A stretch of DNA of 64,000 nt from Alligator mississippiensis. Its lineage: Eukaryota > Chordata > Crocodylia > Alligatoridae. The stretch spans positions 26,474,001 through 26,538,000 of the forward strand of contig NC_081827.1 in assembly GCF_030867095.1 (NCBI RefSeq). The letters run 5' to 3'. Under the pieces are notes generated by a model that was given only the letters and a program-made list of their open reading frames with translations, was not told the DNA's origin and made no database searches. A program made the translations under genes and the position numbers. Below are positions 1 through 11,229 of this stretch, piece after piece (position 1 is the first letter of the stretch; each line of letters opens with the position of its first letter).

Positions 1-130
1 CGAGGGCCGCATGACAGGCAACCCAGGGCAGATTAATATTAATTTTCTAAATTTTTAGGGGCCCCGCGGGCCAGATAGAATGGCCTGGCATGCCACATCC
101 AGACCACAGGCCACATTTTGCCCGCCCCTG
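1..130 (-). mobile_element. hAT-type DNA transposon, partial
   Basis: Read on the - strand, the block begins at 130 with a CAGGGGCGGGCAAAATG-like terminus, followed by alternating GCGGCC/GGCC text typical of short non-autonomous hAT elements. The same terminus recurs at 42012. The 8 bases after the terminus are CTTTAGTC, which fits the nnnTAnnn duplication pattern of other hAT copies here. The other end is not visible, so no duplication can be confirmed. Confidence 0.5.
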
Positions 131-2620
131 CTTTAGTCCCACTCCTGTTTGCTTATGTTCTTCTCCCCATACCTCTGGTCCTGTTCTTGTGAAATGGTTC
201 TCTCTCTTCTTGCCCCATACTGGGGCACAGAATCCCATGCCTCCCTGCTGTGTTTCAGACACATCATCCACGGCACACCTGGCTTTGGCCCTCTGCTGCA
301 GCATACATGCTAAAGCTGGGTGGAGCGTGGCTGTGATGGGACATTCGGGAAGGCTAATCATTGCTAGGTTTTGAAATGCTAGAAATAGACTTCCATTACA
401 TTATTTAATATTCATGTGTTATAAGGCTGCAATTTACAATGTCTGTTGTTTTGGTATGTTATCACTGATGGTCAGCAGGCCAGAAGCAGCAGATGAAGGC
501 TTGTCAAAGTAAGAATAGAGCATGTTGTAGTAGTTTTTCTTTCTTTGTGTGCATGTATATTAATTTTTGCAATGTGTTTCCAGCTGACAACAGTTTTCCT
601 GCCAGCCGTCTGGTGCAGTCAGGTGGGTTAAAGTGTTTGTTTTATGAGGCTGGGCCCCATGTCTGTTTTTCAGCCTAGGGAACCATTGAGAACATAAACA
701 TTCTGGAGGTCCTTAGTTGGAAAAGGAAGGTGAGTGAGGCCAGTGAGGTGTCCACTCAGAGTTTGCACAAGCACTTCTCAAAACCTGGTGATTCCACAGC
801 ATATAACTGAACAGAGATATCTTGTTAGTAACCAAAGTGGTTCAGCAATTTTTGTCCTGCTACCTACCTAACCTGCCATCTAGGATTTGTGCTGCATGAA
901 AAATTTCAAGCATCACCTCCCAGAAATGGCTAGAGATCAGGAAAATATTCATAAACTGCTGGAGTAATTGTTGGTTGAATCATGCCTATGAGCTGGATTC
1001 CAGTCCTCACCCCTCAAATTAGGACTGAACCTTACAGGGTAGTGGGAAGAACTGTTTTGATTTTGCCATTGAAAACTTCACTTACTTATCTTTGCAGAAA
1101 AAGGCACCCCTGCCACCACAGGACAGCTTCCACAGAAATAGACAAATGCAAGCCGTACTGACTTTTGATGTCTGTCCACATCAGCAAATATTCACTAAAG
1201 GGGGCTGATTAAATAATTGGGTAATTAATAACCTCTTGCTGAGGATGATCTCCATAAGGCTTTAATATATAAGCTATATGGTTCTACATTCATCTGTAAA
1301 GATGTATAACCATGTGATGGTAGATTTGCTAAGATGATATGGTGAGATTTTCTGTTTGGCTTGACTTTCTACACTCCCCCACCCAATGGCCATATTGGCA
1401 AATATGTGGTTTGGGAGGCAGGTAGAGCAAACCACTACAGAAGACATTGATGCAACAGCGACCACACCTATATGAAGGCAGAATCCTCAACAGCTCATTG
1501 GTTGCCTGTATCAGGAAATCCTACTTCCTCTGCACCAAAACTGCCTTCAGAACAACAATTAGTGGCACTACTTGCAGCACTAGAGCTTTGATTTCTCAAT
1601 AACCTTTGCTGGATTGGGGGTAAGGGGAGAGAGGGAGTACGTAAAAAACTGTTGCCAAACAGGTTGCCTTAGCAAGTTTGGAGGAAGAACCTGTAGATCA
1701 GGTGGCTCTGTGTTCACCATGGGCAGTGGCACCATGGCTGTGGTTGAATTATGGGACTCCTCCATGTCAGTCTCCTAACCCTCTTCCTTTTGGTAAAACA
1801 CTTTCCCCTCCAGAAGAAAAGGGTCACAGGAGGCTTTGGGCTTTGGTGTCTGGAGGAGCTCTGCATTGCCAAGGTCATAGCTTGGGGCTGTAATACAGCT
1901 TTGGGTGACATCCTCAGCCAAGGACAGTTCCAGGAGGGTTGTACTGGTGCAGTTGCACCCCCCCCCACACACACTTTGATTCCTGCCCCACCCAAAGTTT
2001 AAAACCAACTGCCTGGCAGTGGCCACAGCATTTCTATTTAGGTAGCAGTGAGGGAGTCAATTGACTTCATGGCTTATTAAAATATACCTGAACTCCCCAT
2101 TCCACATTCCACAGGTGCTAATGACTCTATCCTTTTTAATGGTCTTGATGTGTACCACTAATCAAGCTATTCTTTCTTACACAATTGCACTGTCTGTTAG
2201 GTGCTCCTGGTAATGTAGCTTCTATTTCACATCTTTGCAGACTGTTTTTAATTAATTCCAATAAAGTTTAATTTGTTTTGGCATCAATCTTAAACAGTAT
2301 AATATAGTCCTAGGCCCCTAGCATATTAGTAAAACTTCTAGTTTATTTTTACCTGGAGAAAAATGTGTGTTGAGACACCTCTTCATGTGCACCCCCTTTT
2401 CAAAATCCTAGATCTGCTCATGAACAGGAGTGTGTCTATGAATGGGACCCTGATTGCATGTATATCTCAGTGTGGACATGCCCCAAGAGGATTATCAGGA
2501 TTTTCCGTTATAATGTATTCTGATATTGTTGCTCCTGACACTTTTTTTTCACTGTAATATCTACAATATTTCTAATATTCATCAGCAGGGATCCTGGTTT
2601 TCTCTGATTAAAAATTGCAA
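131..2620. other. Intergenic, no recognised gene
   Basis: AT-rich unique-looking sequence. Reading frames are short, overlap on both strands and match no family I know. No repeat family recognised apart from a C-run near 1960. Confidence 0.5.
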
Positions 2621-2623
2621 ATT

Positions 2624-2677
2624 TCAAGGACAATAAAAAGTCCTTTTTCATCAAGGACAATAAAAAGTCCTTTTTCA
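2624..2677. repeat. 27-bp exact tandem duplication
   Basis: A 27-base unit starting TCAAGGACAATAAAAAGTCC occurs twice in direct succession (2624-2650 and 2651-2677) with no mismatch. It ends within a few bases of the 5' edge of the CR1 copy that follows. Confidence 0.85.
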
Positions 2678-2678
2678 G

Positions 2679-4471
2679 ATATGTGGGGAGCCGGAGGAAA
2701 AGCAGGGGCAACGTTGGACCCCTGCTGAACCAGATGGGGCAACTGACAACTGACGCCCAGGAAAAAGCCAACCTATTAAATAGGTACTTTGCGTCGGTCT
2801 TTCATCAGCCCCATGGGACGCCCGTGCCCACTACAGGGCCGGGAAGTCCGGGTGAGGGTGATCCCCTGCCCTCCATTAATGCTGACTTTGTGAAGGAACA
2901 TCTTGAGAAGCTGGATACCTTCAAGTCAGCCGGCCCTGACAATCTTCACCCCAGGGTACTCAAGGAGCTGGCGAGCATCATAGCCCAGCCTCTAGCGCGG
3001 ATCTTTGAAAACTCTTGGCGCTCTGGTGTAGTGCCCAAAGACTGGAAGAAGGCCAACGTGGTGCCTATCTTCAAGAAAGGGAGGAAAGTGGATCCGGCTA
3101 ACTATAGGCCCATCAGCCTGACTTCTATCCCGGGGAAGATCTTAGAAAAGTTTATTAAGGAGGCCATCCTTAATGGACTGGCCGACGCCAACATCTTAAG
3201 GGATAGCCAGCACGGGTTTGTTGCGGGTAGGTCTTGCTTGACCAATCTCATTTCCTTCTATGACCAGGTGACCTATCACCTGGACAAGGGAGATGAGATT
3301 GATGTCATATATCTTGACTTCAAAAAAGCCTTCGATCTGGTGTCCCATGATCGTCTCTTGGAGAAACTGGCCAATTGTCGCCTTGGGTCCCCCACGATCC
3401 ACTGGCTGGAAAATTGGCTCCGGGGTCGGACCCAGAGGGTAGTAATTGATGGAAGTCACTCATCGTGGTGTCCTGTGACCAGTGGGGTCCCCCAGGGCTC
3501 TGTCCTTGGACCCATACTGTTCAACATCTTCATTAATGATATGGACACTGGAGTCAGAAGCGGACTGGCCAAGTTCGCCGATGACACCAAACTTTGGGGC
3601 AAAGCATCCACACCAGAAGACAGGCAGATGATCCAGGCTGACCTGGACAGGCTCAGCAAGTGGGCGGATGAAAATCTGATGGTGTTCAACGCCAATAAAT
3701 GCAAGGTTCTCCACCTTGGGAAAAAAAACCCACAGCATCCTTATAGGCTCGGCAGTGCTATGTTGGTTAGCACTATGGAAGAAAGAGACTTGGGGGTCAT
3801 CATTGACCACAAGATGAACATGAGCCTGCAATGCGATGCTGCGGCTAGTAAAGCGACCAAAACGCTGGCTTGCATCCATAGATGCTTCTCAAGCAAATCC
3901 CGGGACGTCATTCTCCCCCTGTAGTCGGCCTTAGTGAGGCCGCAGCTGGAGTACTGCATCCAGTTTTGGGCTCCACAATTCAAAAAGGATGTGGAGAAGC
4001 TTGAGAGAGTCCAGAGAAGAGCCACGCGCATGATCAGGGGTCAGGGAAGCAGACCCTACGATGACAGGCTGAGAGCCCTGGGGCTCTTTAGCCTGGAAAA
4101 GCACAGGCTCAGGGGTGATCTGATGGCCACCTACAAGTTTATCAGGGGTGACCACCAGTATCTAGGGGAACGTTTGTTCACCAGAGCGCCCCAAGGGATG
4201 ACGAGGACGAATGGTCACAAACTGCTACAAGATCGTTTCAGGCTGGACATAAGGAAGAATTTCTCTACTGTCCGAGCCCCCAAGGTCTGGAACAGCCTGC
4301 CACCAGAGGTTGTTCAAGCGCCTTCATTGAACACCTTCAAGATGAAACTGGATGCTTATCTTGCTGGGATCCTATGACCCCAGCTGACGTCCTGCCCTTT
4401 GGGCGGGGGGCTGGACTCGATGATCTTCCGAGGTCCCTTCCAGCCCTAATGTCTATGAAATCTATGAAATT
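2679..4471 (+). mobile_element. CR1 LINE, 5'-truncated, reverse transcriptase and 3' end
   Basis: One frame from 2683 to 4377 encodes the reverse transcriptase and C-terminal part of CR1 ORF2. Visible motifs are the NYRPISLTS block, YLDFKKAFD, GVPQGSVLGP and the catalytic FADD at 3574-3585. The C-terminal block contains the CR1-typical VQRRATRMI and FSLEKHRLRGDL. The 5' part with the endonuclease is missing. The frame has a single in-frame stop (TAG at 3922-3924) and no frameshift over 565 codons. The 3' end is the usual GATGATCTTCCGAGGTCCC followed by a repeated TCTATGAAA tail. This is among the younger insertions of the window. Confidence 0.93.
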
Positions 4472-4499
4472 CTCTGGTTGAAAACCCAAAATCCATGAT

Positions 4500-5830
4500 A
4501 AAAATTAAAGGCCCCCTACAGCCCCTCCCAGTGCTGCTGGTGCCCTACACTCCCCCTCACAGTCTCAACAGCCCTCCTGATGCCCCTTGCAACAGACCCA
4601 CAGACATGCCAACACAGGCACTGACACTGACACCCACCCCAGCAGGTAAGAGTGTGTGGGGGGAAGGGGCGGGGCAAGGCAAGGGAAAGGGAAGGTGCTG
4701 TGGGGGTAGATCAAGGTGGGGGTGGGGGTGTGCCCACTCCCAGGAGCAGGGCTGGAGGGTGAGGGCAGGGGTGTCACTCTGTGGGCCACACATATGCTGG
4801 CCAGCCTGACAGGAGGTTCACACGCGGAGGCTGCCACTGCAACTCTGCCACTGCATACTGAACTACCATCCCACGGCCACCTGAATGGCTCTGTGGGCAG
4901 CAGAAGTGTGGTGGCAACCACCATGTGCGGGCTACATATGTGCTGCCCAGCCGGGGGGCGTGAAACAAGGGGCTTGCATACAGTGTCATGCCCCGTAACC
5001 GCCTGCACAGCTCCACGGCGGTGCGGGGTGGTGGCAGCTGCATGCAGGCTGAGGGGGCTTTGTGGGCAAGTGCTGCCACTGCGGAGCCATGCCCTTCGCC
5101 CCTGCATCATAGAGAAAAGTGGGGCTTGGGGGTTGTGGGGTAGGGCTGGGAAAGATGGTTGGGGGCTGAGGGAGTGGAGGTGCTGCCGGCCCCAGGTGGC
5201 ACATCACAGCTGGGAGCAGGGCCAGGGGGTGAGGGCAGGGGTGCCCCTCTGCGGGGGTGCTTTGCAGGCAAGTGATACCGGGCACAGTGTAGTGGTGCTC
5301 ACCATGTGCGGGCTGCACATGTCACCTGGCTGCCTGCCAGGAGGAGGGGGAGGCTGGCATGTGGCCAGACCACAGCTCCGTGGCCGACTCTGCAGCCACA
5401 GTGAGGGATGGGGGTACGGCAGGGGTGCGGGGCAGGGGCTTGTACGTGGCAGCTGCTGCCACTTACCTGGAGGCCCGTGGTAGTGGTGACACCTGCTGCT
5501 TCCAAAACCTCCTGCTGCCACCGCAGAGCCGTGCCTGGAGCTGTGCAACCAGCCACCAGGCGGCAGACCAGCGTGGTGGTGATGCGGCTGCCACTGGCCA
5601 CACAGCTCTGAGCATGGCTGTGCAGCAGCAGTGGCAGCAGGAGGTTTTGTAGGCAGCAGCAGTCACTGCTGGCACAGGAAGCTGCTGCTGCTTACCTGTG
5701 GGGCTGCCTGTGCCAGTGGTGACTGCCATTGCCTGCAAAACCTCCTGCTGCCTCCGTGGAGCCATGCTTGGAGCTGTGCAGATAGCAGCAGCGGCGCAGT
5801 GCAGGGTGGTGGTGGCTGGGCAGCACGTAG
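4500..5830. repeat. GC-rich repeat block with internal inverted repeats
   Basis: About 1.3 kb of GC-rich, CTG/CAG-rich sequence with several diverged internal repeats. CCATGTGCGGGCT recurs at about 4920 and 5303, and a GAGCCATGC/GAGCCGTGC plus GGAGCTGTGC block recurs at about 5525 and 5760. The part around 5085-5190 is repeated in reverse orientation at 8600-8700. Long frames on both strands are a by-product of base composition. The class of the element is unknown. Confidence 0.6.
5633..5752. repeat. 46-bp inverted repeat (hairpin)
   Basis: The left arm 5633-5678 (starting GGCAGCAGGAGGTTTTGTAG) is nearly the reverse complement of the right arm 5707-5752 (ending AAAACCTCCTGCTGCC). A 28-base loop separates them. 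It is part of the GC-rich block, and a lone left arm recurs near 8567. Confidence 0.75.
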
Positions 5831-6168
5831 CAATTCTCAAGGAAAGCTGGGATAACCTGATGAACTGGCAGGTCTGCTGGCTGAGAATACCACTTTGAGC
5901 AAAACTCTTGGATGCAGGTGCTATCCACAGATAGCAGATTTCCAGATAGAGAAATGGTGAGATTTTGCTGTTACTTTTTGCATTCTGTCTTCCAAATTTA
6001 ATAATGGTAGTTACTTTTTCTTGTATGACCCATCTTTCTTGTGCAATAAATCAAATTTCTGTTTTATATACCTTACTAATTGTCTGCGGTGAGGGTGATA
6101 TTCAGAGCACCTGGCCTGTATAACTGATAGCTATGGGCATTTTATTTCTATGGGGAGAGAAACTATAA

Positions 6169-6394
6169 CAGTGATTCTCAACCAGGGTGCTACTGTTAGG
6201 TGTGCAAACATGATCCACAAGATAAACCCAGAGATTTCAAATCAGAATACAGCATTGAAAACATTCTGCCCTGTTATGGTCCTTCTGCAATAGAAGAATT
6301 TCTCCATTATTTTTCTGTAGTCAAAAATGAGTGAAAAGTAAGAATTGCCATTTTCTGAAGGGTGCCTTGAGTCTAAAAAGGTTGAGAACCATTG
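6169..6394. mobile_element. Non-autonomous hAT element
   Basis: The ends are CAGTGATTCTCAACC (6169) and GGTTGAGAACCATTG (to 6394), inverted copies of each other. The flanks AACTATAA (6161-6168) and ATCTGTAA (6395-6402) match at 6 of 8 positions and read as an aged 8-bp target duplication. The inside is non-coding, so it is a MITE-like derivative. Confidence 0.75.
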
Positions 6395-6951
6395 ATCTGT
6401 AATACTGTGCAAATCAAAGGGGAACAATTCCACAAGCTGGCGGGCTTTCTCTATTGGAAGTGTAAGGTCTGGTCTGGGGCTGGAGAGACTGTGATTTGCT
6501 GGGGGAAGAGTTACCCCAGGGCAAAAGCTAGTCTGCTTCTTACAGATGTGGAGGCCCAGTGAAAAGAAGTTGAGGAGTCACCCCAATGTCACCAAACTCA
6601 TCACGTAGTTGTTTTTAAACAAATATTTTTTTTTTCCATTTGAATCAACCATTGTAGTGAAGGGACAGCACAGTGATTCTGTGGTGGGACTGATACATTT
6701 TCATGGCAGATATGCAAGATGTACACAGGGACCACAGGGGGGAAAAAAAGCAGCAGGCCTAAATCTCCAAAGCAAGGTGATATTAGTTTAGGTACTTCAG
6801 TTTATGAGCCCCAGAATGATTATGACTTTCAGACAGCATTACAGCACCCAGCCTGTGAAAATCCAATCATTTTAAGATGCCTCTTAAGTAGGCATCTGAA
6901 ATTTGAGCTACTTAAAAACAATGTATACACATACACATATATTTTAGAGTA

Positions 6952-6964
6952 TTGTGTGTGTGTG

Positions 6965-7013
<49 letters not shown>
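6952..7013. repeat. (TG)n microsatellite
   Basis: About 60 bases of TG dinucleotides with one short TATATA interruption near 6966. The TH-rich and VC-rich frames over it are artefacts. Confidence 0.95.
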
Positions 7014-7016
<3 letters not shown>

Positions 7017-7291
7017 TATACATACCCCCCCACCTCACCCCACTGGTCACTTTAGAAAACTGCCATTCTCTTTTGTAAAGATTTCAAAATCACAACCATA
7101 TCTAAATTCCAATGCATAGCTAAGGAAATAGGGTAGGTGGAGATGGGGGTGGGTGGGGTAGGGTGGTATCTGGCATCCTTTTTTATAGAAATAATCCTAT
7201 TGGCCCAAACCTCAACTGATGCGATGAAAGCACTTTGAGATTACAAAGATGAAAAATGCCATATAATACCAAATGCATAAGGGAAGCTAGC

Positions 7292-7440
7292 AGGGGTGTA
7301 GGTTGTAGCCATTTTGGTCTAAGGACATAGGCAGACAAGGTTCCTTGGGTGAATCTGATATCTTTTATTAGACCAACCCAAATAGTTGGTGAAGAGTTAA
7401 GCAAGCTTTCGAGTTCAAAAACCCTTCATCAGGCTAAGGA
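7292..7440 (-). mobile_element. Dispersed repeat with conserved hairpin, copy A
   Basis: Same family as 10083-10232 (opposite orientation), 28139-28265 and 51562-51655. Shared blocks are a TGTAGGTTGTAGCC terminus, GGTCTAAGGACATAGGCAGA, TTTTATTAGACCAAC and AAGCTTTC. On the - strand it reads CTGATGA, then a GGGTT/AACTC hairpin (7411-7424), then GAAAGCTTGC. I do not know the formal class of this repeat; it carries no coding sequence. Confidence 0.65.
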
Positions 7441-8429
7441 AGTTTCAGTAGTTGGTGTGTGCTCTTCCTGGATGGATTGAAAAGGGAAGCTAGGACACTC
7501 GAGACCATTAAAAAGGGAATTCACTCTGGGCTCTTAGTGACAGCTAGAGCAAGAGGAGAATCTTTGGGGAGATGACTCAAAGTCCAATATCTTCCTTCAC
7601 ATTTGAGTAACTAATATGGAAAGATGGAAGGGCCACATGAGGAAAGAATAAGGCTAGTAAATATGTACAGCTTAGTTAAGGAGCAAGCAAGACGACTGCA
7701 GTATTTTATGAATACTGGGCAACTGGTTGCAATGATTATCCATACTCTTAAAAACGTGTATGTGATTTTTAGTCTGAATTTGTATACCTTTAACATGCAG
7801 ACTTGGTTAGGCCTTTCCATGTTAGACTGAAGAACCCTCCCTTATCAAATTTCTGGTTCCCTGTGCAGGTACTTAAAGATTGCAATCAAGTTACCTAGTG
7901 ACCTTCCTTTTTCACAAAACAAGGGAAAAGAGCCACATCACTGGTAAAACCAGACCAGAAAATCTTCAGAAATATACTACTGGGAATGCTCCTCCTTTAC
8001 CAGATCATCCATTATTCCTGCTCCCGATCAGTCTCCAACCCCTCTACTTTCTGTGACCCAGGGCACTGATGGCCTGACCATTTGCAGAAGCTTGTGTGAA
8101 TAGTTCACCCACTGAAAACAGTCAGAAAGAACCAAAGCATAAATTCTGCACATTTGAGCAGTTGGCCTTATGCTGACTAAACTAAAAGTAATTGTTCAGA
8201 CAATAACAACATCTTAGCATGTCAGGAAAGAAAGGCAGATAGTTCCAATTGCACTATTAAATACTCAGTTTAGCTATGTTTCCTTTAAGTGGATAGCATG
8301 AGAAAACAATAGAAAGATTCCAAGCAAGACAATGCCCGCTGCATGCAAGAAATTCTCATGCACATAAACTGCTTCCTTACAGCCCATTAAGTCACTTCCT
8401 TTAGAGACTTTTTATCTCTTTGCTCCTAA

Positions 8430-8790
8430 AAATTAGTTCAACTGATTTTGTTGGTGTGGTGGTGGGGATGGGAATGGGAATGGCTGTGTGCCGCCTGACC
8501 ACCACTACCCCTGCGCTGCACTGCTGCTGCCAGCCGCCGCACAGCTTCGAGCATGGCTTTGCGGCAGCAGCAGGAGGTTTTGTAGGCAGCGGAGGCCCGT
8601 GATGGAGGGTCCCCCCCACCGTCCCTCAGCCTCCAACCATCTTTCCCAGCCCTGTGCCACAGCCCCACTTACCTCTATGCTCCAGGGGCGAAGGGCAAGT
8701 GTGAGCATGAGCACGGCCTTGGCTGCCTCAGAGGCTCAGGTTCTGCCCTCACCCCTCTCCCTCCCCTTCCCACCAGGGCTGGGGATTTCC
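8430..8790. repeat. Second copy of the GC-rich repeat, inverted
   Basis: The stretch 8600-8700 (CCTCAGCCTCCAACCATCTT and following) matches the reverse complement of about 5085-5190 at roughly 85 percent by eye. The GGAGGTTTTGTAGGCAGC block near 8573 matches the left arm at 5633. The two copies thus lie about 3.4 kb apart in opposite orientation. Confidence 0.6.
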
Positions 8791-8794
8791 CACC

Positions 8795-8975
8795 TTTTTT
8801 GCAATTGGCTCTTGCAGGCTGGCACAGCTCCAGCCTGCAAGAGCTCTTTGCAAAAGCAGAGAATCTGCGGGTTTCTCTGCTAAAAAGAGAAATCTGCCTT
8901 TTCTCCGATAAAAACAGGGAATCCATGGTTTTCTCCGTTTTTCCATGGGAAACAGAAAACCCGGATCCCTGTTCA
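8795..8975. repeat. Cluster of nested hairpins
   Basis: A perfect 15-bp stem (8808-8822 with 8830-8844, 7-base loop) is followed by shorter inverted repeats: GCAGAGA/TCTCTGC at 8856-8880, TTTCTC/GAGAAA at 8872-8892, and CCATGG-centred repeats at 8932-8950. No coding content; the class is unknown. Confidence 0.6.
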
Positions 8976-8979
8976 TCAG

Positions 8980-9955
8980 CATGACCATGACCAGAACTTG
9001 TCCCAAGTTAAGTCAATGGGAATTTTGTTGCTGATTTTTAATTTCACCCCAATGCTATATAAAACTCAAAGAAGTTTTAAGACAGAGAGAGAGCACAAGT
9101 AAAACTGTACCTATAATCAACAAATAGAAGAAAGGGAAAAAAAGGAATAAAAACAAAATGTACTTTATGCAGCTACCATAGGCGCCATAATTTAAAGTTT
9201 AATTTAACGTCCCTCTGCATAGTTCTTCAAGCTACATCTGTCACCATAGTATCTGATTACCTAGGTTACAAGTACCTCTTTTTTGAGAGTCTGCTTTTTC
9301 ACAATTATACCTCCCTAATTTCTTTAAAAAAAAAAAAAAGAAAAGGAAGAAAGCATGCTTCACTACTTTACATTTTCCTGTTTGGTATATTCCTACAAGA
9401 CACATACTTTATGTTTCAGATAAATTGGCAAAGGAATTTGGAAATTAGAGTTTGAGATTTCTAAAAGCAGATAACTTTTTATAAAGTAATATTTTTGGGG
9501 GGAACATCATCTCAGAAATTACTTGGTCTGTTCACTCCTAATTTGAGTTAGCTGTTGAATTTGAAATAATTTATTTTCATTATTATTTTGAAAAGCTTCA
9601 TAATTATTTGTGGACTCATTTGCTAAAAGGTTTTGCACCTACCACCTTGAAATTACTTATGTTGTTCATTAAAGTTAACAGTCTATTTCTTCCTGGTCAT
9701 CAAAGTGGCTTTTTTTTCAGTTGCCTATATGGCATTTTTAGCAGTTACATGCCTGAAGTAATGTTATTATTGGAAGTATAGCCCTGCCCATGTGGATGAC
9801 TATGGACAGCTATAGACAACTATAGACATGCACATACTGGCATATGAGGTAGTAGCTGGGGCATGTACATGCACCCATAGTGAATGTACTAGATACCCCA
9901 AAATGTAATCAACCAAAATCCATGTCTAGTTGAACTTAGATGGTTGTCTTGTATT
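8980..9955. other. Intergenic, no recognised gene
   Basis: AT-rich sequence with A-runs (about 9325) and no frame or repeat family I recognise. Confidence 0.5.
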
Positions 9956-9956
9956 T

Positions 9957-10035
9957 AATAGTAGAGTGGTTAGGCCACTTGCCTGGGAAGCCAGAGAACC
10001 TGGGATCTAAGGCCCCCCTCACCCAGAGCGGGTAT
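9957..10035 (+). mobile_element. Possible tRNA-derived SINE fragment
   Basis: Contains GTGGTTAGGCCACTTGCCTG and AACCTGGGATCT, resembling decayed A-box and B-box regions of a tRNA-derived SINE. A related sequence lies at 10555-10665. No tail is visible, and it is not an intact tRNA gene. Confidence 0.35.
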
Positions 10036-10082
10036 GAGCATGGATCACTGTAAGTTCCCAGTCCTCCAGCAGATCCTTCTTT

Positions 10083-10232
10083 CTGCCTGACAAAGGGTAA
10101 TTGTACCTGAAAGCTTGCAAAGAAGAATGTTTCCAACTATTTGAGTTGGTGTAATAAAAGATACCAGATTTACCCAAAGAACCTTGTCTGCCTATGTCCT
10201 TAGACCAACACAGCTACAACCTACACCCCTAG
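10083..10232 (+). mobile_element. Dispersed repeat with conserved hairpin, copy B
   Basis: Opposite orientation to copy A at 7292 and the most complete of the set. It has CCTGACAAA, a GGGTA/TACCT stem (10095-10099 with 10104-10108, loop ATTG), GAAAGCTTGC, then GTAATAAAAGATACC, CCTTGTCTGCCTATGTCC, and the terminus AGACCAACACAGCTACAACC followed by TACACCCCT. Non-coding. Confidence 0.65.
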
Positions 10233-10554
10233 TCCTCTAAGCACACCACAGACGAGCTATTATCCAGGTAGTTCTCCAGTGTTCCTTTTGAAGCTGGCTC
10301 CTAGGCAGCCATCTGAGGGAGGTATGTGAGAGTTGTGAGGCTAAAAGGAAGCGAGAAAGCCAGACAATGTGTAGTTCAGTGAAGTGGCTGCTGGCCTGGA
10401 GGAGAGGGGACCCTAGATCCTAGATGGGGCCCTTGCACAATGAGCCCAAAGCTTCCCCCACCTTTACTGCTCTCCAGCCATTTTTCCCATGTCTATATTA
10501 ATGGCTTAACTTCAAAAGGAGTGCCAGAGAAGAGCCTGGATAATTCCTGAACTG

Positions 10555-10665
10555 TGGGATGGTGGTTAGAACAGTGCCCTAGGAAGTCAAAAAGACTCTG
10601 GGCGTGGAGAGCCTGGAACCCATGACCTCTGACTTCCCAGGTGAGTACCTTAGCCATTCAGTTTC
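10555..10665 (+). mobile_element. Possible tRNA-derived SINE fragment
   Basis: GGTGGTTAGAACAGTGCCCT and GAGCCTGGAACCCATGACCT parallel the sequence at 9957-10035 and resemble degraded polymerase III boxes. Confidence 0.3.
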
Positions 10666-11229
10666 TGGTGAGCAAGAGACAGGAGCTCTCTCTTACCAGT
10701 GTGTGCACCCAGTCTGCGTGCATATGTAGTAGTCCACTTGTGCACAGCTACATGTCCAGGAATAGAATTCCTACCTGTGCATAAGTGCTGAAATGCCATG
10801 TAGATGACCAAACGTAGACACTTAGGTGACTAGGAAGGAGACAGAATGGCAGCCTAAATTCTCTGGCTCCCAATAGTAGGATTTCCCATAATCATGTATT
10901 CGGATATTTTGCAAAATAATTAATCATCACCTCTACTTTTTTCGTCATACAGGACTGTCAAAGAAGTACCATTACAAATGCAAAAAGTAATCAAACAACC
11001 TACAGTACATATAAAACACATATTATGCTCTTAATCTTTCAGATTTAATTCTCCAAGGTGTAATTAGTTACAGAGGTGAAAGACCAATTCACAGCAGCTG
11101 ATATAGAGAGGTATAAATTATACTTCCCTAGACTGACTTTGTGTCCCATAGGAGCTTAAAGCTGAGGAAAGGTGGATGATATTACTGGTATTTTCCTCCC
11201 TTGTTTTTTTCCACTGTGAGCAGATAGCT

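Noticed and set aside
4716-5483. 255-codon frame in the GC-rich block
   Set aside because: Overlaps a 181-codon frame on the opposite strand, is repetitive and shows no family signature.
6829-7078. TH-rich and VC-rich frames
   Set aside because: Translation of a (TG)n microsatellite.
7395-7440. Active hammerhead ribozyme
   Set aside because: Core-like text and stem II are present, but no stem I partner was found and other copies have changed core bases; kept only as a hairpin finding.
9957-10035. Functional tRNA gene
   Set aside because: The boxes are degraded and no acceptor stem can be formed; a SINE remnant is the better reading.
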